DNA of 35,366 bases, from the NCBI GenBank assembly GCA_029099845.1, contig JAQXOT010000003.1, positions 1 to 35,366 of the forward strand, in the 5' to 3' direction. Shown here one piece after another: positions 31,467-35,366 of the stretch. This DNA comes from a bacterium (lineage in GTDB: Bacteria > Bacillota_I > Bacilli_A > RF39 > UBA660). The notes below the pieces were generated by a model. The model searched no databases. It saw only the letters and a list, made by a program, of their open reading frames with translations, and had not been told where the DNA came from. How positions within the stretch are numbered: the first letter of the stretch is position 1; every line of letters starts with the position of its first letter. The position numbers were made by a program, and so were the translations under genes.

Positions 31467-33512
31467 CTAAATCCCATACATCTCATAATATTTATTCGTA
31501 ACAGCCTTGGTAATTCTAAGCGTAACAAGACTAGCAAAATCAGTCGTCGAATTAGGGTGTGAAGAATTTGGCGAAGTTACAACTATTGATATTTTAGGAT
31601 TACTTGCTGGCAAATAACCAACAAATGAACTAGTAATAGTTTCGGTATCAATTACTCCATCATTATCTGTATCAATAAAACTTTGAGCGGTTCCCGTCTT
31701 TCCCGCAGCATCTAATTTATCATCAATATAGCCACGTCCATACCCTCCACTAGCATGCATTACCGCATAAAAGCCTTCTTTAACACGATTTAAATACACA
31801 TCACTAACTTCAACTTTATTTAAAATTTCAACATCCTTCTTTAAAATTATTTCGCCAAGTTGTTCACTATCTGTAGCCTCATGAACTTCTTTTAACAATC
31901 TTGGAGCTATTCTACTACCACCATTGGCAATAGTTGATATATACTGTGACAACTGAATTGGCGTATATGTTTCATACTGTCCCATCGAAAAATCGAGTAA
32001 ATTACCAGCACTTTTATCTTTTGCTGTATAACCACTACTTTCTATAGGTAAATCAATTCCCGTTTTAACCCCTAAACCAAAAGCATGATACATATTACGA
32101 TAAGTATCAAACGCACTTTGATTAAAATTAAGCTTCATTCCCCTAAAATATTCTTGCCCATTAACTCTGATAGCCGTTTTAAATTGATAAACATTACTAC
32201 TTTTAGCTAAAGCCGTAATATCATCAATCAACCCCAAAGTAACATAAGAGCATTTTTCCGGAGCACCAGATACTTTAATGCACTCATCTAGCATATATTC
32301 TCCAACCTTAATTACCCCTGTACTATATCCTACTAGCATTGAAGCCCCTTTAACAACAGAACCTGGAGTAATTGGAGAAATCAACATTCCTGTCACATTA
32401 TCCACAATATTTCCATTAACAATCTTTTTAGAAGCCATTGCTAATATTTCCCCAGTTGCCGGATCCTGAATAATAACGCTAGAATGATCATAATACTCTG
32501 TATTAGGTTCACCTTTAGCTTTAATCATTTCCTCTTCGATAATTCTTTCAACTTCTCGCTGCAAATTTATATCTATAGACAAAACAATATCGTTTCCTCT
32601 GCTGCCCTCATCAATAAGACGTACCTCATGAGAGTTAACAACTTCATAAACTGCCTTCTTTCCACGTAAATAATTCTCATTAACTTTTTCAATATAACTA
32701 AGCCCAACACGATCATTCATAGAATAACCTAAAGATAAATAATAATCTTTTAAATCAGCTGGTATACCCTGACTCGCAGTAGAAACTGTTCCTAAAATAG
32801 ATTTCAAAGTATCACCATAAGGATAACTTCTCTCCCAATCAACTCTAGTATTAAATCCACGTAAACTCTCATTATTTTCTGAAATATAAGCAAACTCTTT
32901 ATCAGTCGCATCACTTTTAATTACCTTTTCTTCATAAAGATAACCCTTATTCATCAAATAATATAAATAAGCTGCTTTTAAATCACTCTCAGTAAATAAA
33001 GCCAACTCATCATCTGTAATTCGCTCTATTTTAAGTTCCAGTATATCACTATTAGTCATTTTTCTTTCTTTAACTAATTTTCTTTCTTCCATCGTTATTT
33101 TCTTATTACAATAATCAGGATACTTAGCTAAATAAAATTCTCTTTTAGCCCGCATAGTCAATCTATTAAAATCAAGATCTAAATGACTAGAAACCAAATA
33201 TGCTAAATCCAACATATCTGAAACACTAACCCCTTTTTCCTTCTTATATACAATAGTATTAACAGCCTTATTATCTACAATAATATTATAATTCCGATCA
33301 TAAATTCTTCCCCTAGGAGAACTATTAAAAGTCACAGTATTAGAAGTAAGTGCCAATAAATTATCATTATTTTTTTCAAAAGATACAACCATAACTTCAA
33401 AAAGTCTAACACCCAAAATACAAAACAAACCAATAATAACTACCATAAATATTTTAAATCTACCATTAATACATTTATCATAATTAATATTCTTTTTATA
33501 TTTTTTTCTCAT
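31467..33512 (-). CDS. Class B penicillin-binding protein (transpeptidase)
   Basis: A 681-residue peptidoglycan transpeptidase. An N-terminal membrane helix (about 20-42) is followed by the PBP dimerisation domain (SPRGRIYDRN at about 64; RGFNTRVDWERSYPYG at about 218) and the transpeptidase domain with SVVK (Ser385, Lys388), SSN (438-440) and KTGTA (605-609). Seven residues after KTG a D-x-D-x-D-G-x-I-D sequence (614-622) forms a calcium-loop-like insert. There is no C-terminal PASTA domain, unlike SpoVD and many divisional PBPs of Firmicutes. GAGGGGAATTTT precedes the ATG. It could be a divisional FtsI/PbpB type or an elongation PBP2 type; neighbours do not decide. Confidence 0.92.
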   Translation of the reverse strand: MRKKYKKNINYDKCINGRFKIFMVVIIGLFCILGVRLFEVMVVSFEKNNDNLLALTSNTVTFNSSPRGRIYDRNYNIIVDNKAVNTIVYKKEKGVSVSDMLDLAYLVSSHLDLDFNRLTMRAKREFYLAKYPDYCNKKITMEERKLVKERKMTNSDILELKIERITDDELALFTESDLKAAYLYYLMNKGYLYEEKVIKSDATDKEFAYISENNESLRGFNTRVDWERSYPYGDTLKSILGTVSTASQGIPADLKDYYLSLGYSMNDRVGLSYIEKVNENYLRGKKAVYEVVNSHEVRLIDEGSRGNDIVLSIDINLQREVERIIEEEMIKAKGEPNTEYYDHSSVIIQDPATGEILAMASKKIVNGNIVDNVTGMLISPITPGSVVKGASMLVGYSTGVIKVGEYMLDECIKVSGAPEKCSYVTLGLIDDITALAKSSNVYQFKTAIRVNGQEYFRGMKLNFNQSAFDTYRNMYHAFGLGVKTGIDLPIESSGYTAKDKSAGNLLDFSMGQYETYTPIQLSQYISTIANGGSRIAPRLLKEVHEATDSEQLGEIILKKDVEILNKVEVSDVYLNRVKEGFYAVMHASGGYGRGYIDDKLDAAGKTGTAQSFIDTDNDGVIDTETITSSFVGYLPASNPKISIVVTSPNSSHPNSTTDFASLVTLRITKAVTNKYYEMYGI

Positions 33513-33584
33513 AAAATTCCCCTCTTTTATAGTTTATCACATAATTAAAAACTTATTTCATATATTTTTTAAAGAGGTGATATT

Positions 33585-33836
33585 ATATATAAAGAGCTAA
33601 TAAAAAAATATCTTAACATCCTAGCACCTAAACACATAGAAGAATATGCCAGTAGTCAAAATATATTTTTAACTAAAACCGAAGTAATGATTATTTATAA
33701 TTTTATTAAAACTTATTCTAACGAGCTTTTAGAAGGAAAAATGGAAGTATTTAAATACTTAAAACCCAAATTAAGGCCACAAATTTATAATAAAGCCATA
33801 GAATTATATAATGAATATAAGATTAAATATCTTTAA
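33585..33836 (+). CDS. Small DUF2624/YqfT-like protein with a non-standard start codon
   Basis: An open frame of 83 codons from ATA at 33585 (or ATT at 33582) to TAA, with protein-like sequence: YKELIKKYLNILAPKHIEEY near the start, a NIFLTKTEVMIIYNFIK block in the middle and a NKAIELYNEYKIKYL end. AAAGAGGTGAT stands seven bases before ATA, exactly where an ATG would be expected; in-frame TAA lies just upstream and the first ATG is 34 codons in. The pattern resembles DUF2624 (YqfT), which sits beside nfo (yqfS) in B. subtilis, and nfo is the convergent neighbour here. Either a rare initiation codon is used, or the start codon is mutated or misread. The family match is from memory. Confidence 0.6.
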   Translation: MYKELIKKYLNILAPKHIEEYASSQNIFLTKTEVMIIYNFIKTYSNELLEGKMEVFKYLKPKLRPQIYNKAIELYNEYKIKYL

Positions 33837-33857
33837 AAAAGGCTTAAAGCCTTTTAT
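33834..33857. terminator. Bidirectional terminator between the YqfT-like ORF and nfo
   Basis: AAAAGGC and GCCTTTT form a seven-base stem around TTAAA. T-rich sequence follows on both strands (TTTTATTT on plus, TTTTTT on minus). The hairpin touches the stop codons of both convergent genes, so the same structure ends both, and its placement supports the small plus-strand ORF as a real gene. Confidence 0.85.
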
Positions 33858-34738
33858 TTATTGTCAACTATCTTACTAATAAGTTCATCATCAAAACACT
33901 TTTTTCTAATCATATCAATTTCATATTTATAAGGAGCAAATTCTTTGTTTACATAAGGAGTTTCTAGTATTTTTGGTACATTCATAAGTCTTTCATTATA
34001 AACAATTTTAATCAAAGTATCAAAGCCAATCTTTCCAAAGCCAAAATTTTCATGACGATCTTTATGAGCTCCTCTTTCATTTTTACTATCATTTACATGA
34101 ACACAATGTATTTTTTCAACCCCAATAATTTTATCAAATTGTTCTAAAAAATAATCAAAATCACTTATATCATATCCGGCATCACTTAAATGACAAGTAT
34201 CCAAACAAACGCCAATATGATCTTTGTCATCAACTTTATCAATTATAGCCTGAATTTCTTCAAGTTTAGAACCAATTTCAGTTCCCTTACCAGCCATAGT
34301 TTCAAGTAAAATAACAACATCATACTTTCCTAAAATCATATTAAGCCCTCTAGCAATATTCATAATCCCATTGTAAGTTCCAATACCAACATGACTTCCT
34401 GGGTGAAGAACTAAATACTTAATTCCCAACAAACTACATCTTTTAACCTCATCTGTCAAAAAATTAACAGAAAAATTAAACTTATCTTCATCATTAGCAT
34501 TAGCTAAATTTATAATATAAGGAGCATGAACAATAACCTTTGAATAATCTAAATCCACCTCTTTCATTAATTGAAGTGCTTCTAAAGTAAGGTCATTATC
34601 AATAGGATAACGATTAGTATTTTGTGGGGCTCCAGTATAAAACATAAACGTATTTGCCCCATATCCCAAAGCTTCCTTTAGACTTCCAAGTAACTGTGTA
34701 TCTTTCTTAAAACCAACATGGCTTCCAATTAATAACAT
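33854..34738 (-). CDS. nfo: Endonuclease IV (AP endonuclease)
   Basis: A 294-residue TIM-barrel enzyme that cleaves DNA 5' to abasic sites in base-excision repair. Metal-binding segments appear in order: GSHVGF (N-terminus), VHAPY (about 70), LHPGSHVG (about 110), LLETMAGKGTEIG (about 144), CLDTCHLSDAGYD (about 178), HVNDSKN and DRHENFGFGKIG (about 215-236), and the final LETPY. All three zinc-site clusters are intact. GGAGGTAGTTAT precedes the ATG; a TATACT box lies upstream. It is a single gene ended by a bidirectional terminator. Confidence 0.96.
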   Translation of the reverse strand: MLLIGSHVGFKKDTQLLGSLKEALGYGANTFMFYTGAPQNTNRYPIDNDLTLEALQLMKEVDLDYSKVIVHAPYIINLANANDEDKFNFSVNFLTDEVKRCSLLGIKYLVLHPGSHVGIGTYNGIMNIARGLNMILGKYDVVILLETMAGKGTEIGSKLEEIQAIIDKVDDKDHIGVCLDTCHLSDAGYDISDFDYFLEQFDKIIGVEKIHCVHVNDSKNERGAHKDRHENFGFGKIGFDTLIKIVYNERLMNVPKILETPYVNKEFAPYKYEIDMIRKKCFDDELISKIVDNK

Positions 34739-34775
34739 ATAACTACCTCCAGAACAAGTATAACAAAAAAAAAGG

Positions 34776-34806
34776 CCAAAAAAAAGACTTAGTTTCCTAA
34801 GCCTTT
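34776..34806 (-). terminator. Intrinsic terminator of the pilin gene
   Basis: On the minus strand AAAGGCTTAG pairs with CTAAGTCTTT (one G-U pair) closed by a GAAA tetraloop, then eight T residues. It lies four bases past the pilin stop codon and is among the strongest in the window, as expected for an abundant protein. Confidence 0.93.
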
Positions 34807-34810
34807 GTTA

Positions 34811-35366
34811 CTAGCTTTCAACACAAGTATTTAATGTAAGACCAGCCTTTAAAGCTCCTGAAGTATCATCAGAAATTTCAATATCATTCTTTTGGTCATT
34901 AGTTAAAGTCATTTTAACGTGTCCTCTTGCTAAAGCATCTGAAACAACTGGAGTAGTTGTATCATCATAAATTCCATGAGTACCATCAGAAATAGCAACA
35001 TAGAACTTAGTAACACGTTTTGGTTCAGTACCAGAATTATCATTTGAAATATTAACTCTTACATAACCACTAATGTCACGATTACCCCAAGATGACTTAC
35101 CACCCTGATCAACTAATACTGGTAAATTTTTTCTAGCATTATCTTTAGTATTAATTAAAATGTAATAATCTCCTGCATCAACTGCAGATGAAACTACATT
35201 ACCAGCAGAAGAAGAACAAGTAAGCCCATCAGCTGTCCATAATGTTCTAGCTGCATTAGCATATGACTTAGCAATATCTACAAATGTATCCTTTCTTGAA
35301 TTTTCAATAACTCTAGATACTGAAGGAATCGCAACCATCATTAAGATACCCATGATTACGATAACT
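34811..35366 (-). CDS. Type IV pilin-like protein, 5' end outside the window
   Basis: The frame stays open to the window edge. It begins inside the pilin hydrophobic helix (VIVIMGILMMVAIPSVSRVIE), so the prepilin leader, cleavage site and Glu5 are missing. The internal ATG at 35353 is not the true start. At least 184 residues are visible. The globular domain has a Cys (in GLTCSSS) and another near the C-terminus (LNTCVES), which probably make the disulfide loop of many type IV pilins. This would be a structural subunit of the machine driven by the ATPase at 15.2-19.0 kb. Whether it is the major pilin is not shown; the strong terminator fits high expression. Confidence 0.87.
   Translation of the reverse strand, partial: VIVIMGILMMVAIPSVSRVIENSRKDTFVDIAKSYANAARTLWTADGLTCSSSAGNVVSSAVDAGDYYILINTKDNARKNLPVLVDQGGKSSWGNRDISGYVRVNISNDNSGTEPKRVTKFYVAISDGTHGIYDDTTTPVVSDALARGHVKMTLTNDQKNDIEISDDTSGALKAGLTLNTCVES

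Overview
The window is AT-rich chromosomal DNA from a low-GC Gram-positive bacterium. It has a cell wall (glutamate racemase, a class B penicillin-binding protein) and a Bacillus-like gene set (ylbL/ylbJ, ymfF/ymfH, lepA-hemW, rpmG, efp, ftsK/spoIIIE, nfo). All identified genes read with the standard bacterial code. Only one gene, the response regulator, clearly ends in TGA. No phage, transposon, CRISPR array or plasmid gene is visible. My best guess is an uncultured host-associated Bacilli lineage close to the Mollicutes (RF39-like or Erysipelotrichales-like). This is inferred from gene style, not from a marker phylogeny. Nearly everything lies on the minus strand; the plus strand carries only a YlbJ-like membrane protein, the pilus ATPase and one small ORF.

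Layout, left to right. 1-2.1 kb: the start of an unknown gene, tRNA-Thr with its terminator, an unknown protein, tRNA-Arg, a YehR-like lipoprotein and a DUF1003 membrane protein. 2.2-6.0 kb: a phospholipid block of acyltransferase, acyl-CoA/ACP synthetase and second acyltransferase with overlapping ends, followed by an alpha/beta hydrolase. 6.0-9.1 kb: murI, a CinA C-terminal-type amidohydrolase, and a PPP-like metallophosphatase with a consensus promoter. 9.2-11.1 kb: a two-component system. 11.3-13.9 kb: a 5'-nucleotidase-like HAD protein, the YlbL/DdcP-type protease and divergent ylbJ. 13.8-19.0 kb: two pseudopilins diverging from a PilB/GspE-type ATPase that carries a disordered, repetitive tail of more than 800 residues. 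19.0-23.7 kb: tmk, then the operon lepA - HTH regulator - hemW - HD protein. 23.9-29.6 kb: ftsK, deoD and the M16 pair ymfF/ymfH. 29.7-33.5 kb: rpmG - small ORF - efp, and pbp - unknown protein. 33.6-35.4 kb: a small DUF2624-like ORF that lacks a normal start codon, nfo, and a type IV pilin cut by the window edge.

How the genes fit together. The pilins, pseudopilins and ATPase are parts of a Gram-positive type IV pilus or competence-like machine scattered over about 20 kb. The plsC/acyl-synthetase cluster looks like a split version of the Aas fatty-acid salvage enzyme. murI, the PBP, FtsK and the YlbL-type protease serve wall synthesis and division. LepA, EF-P and L33 serve translation. YlbJ and a SpoIIID-like HTH protein recall endospore formers and may be sporulation relics or repurposed factors.

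The most unusual items are the long-tailed ATPase, the small ORF with a good ribosome-binding site but ATA/ATT at the start position, the tRNA-Arg with C in place of U33, the insert beside the PBP active site, and the repeat-rich spacer upstream of the two-component operon.
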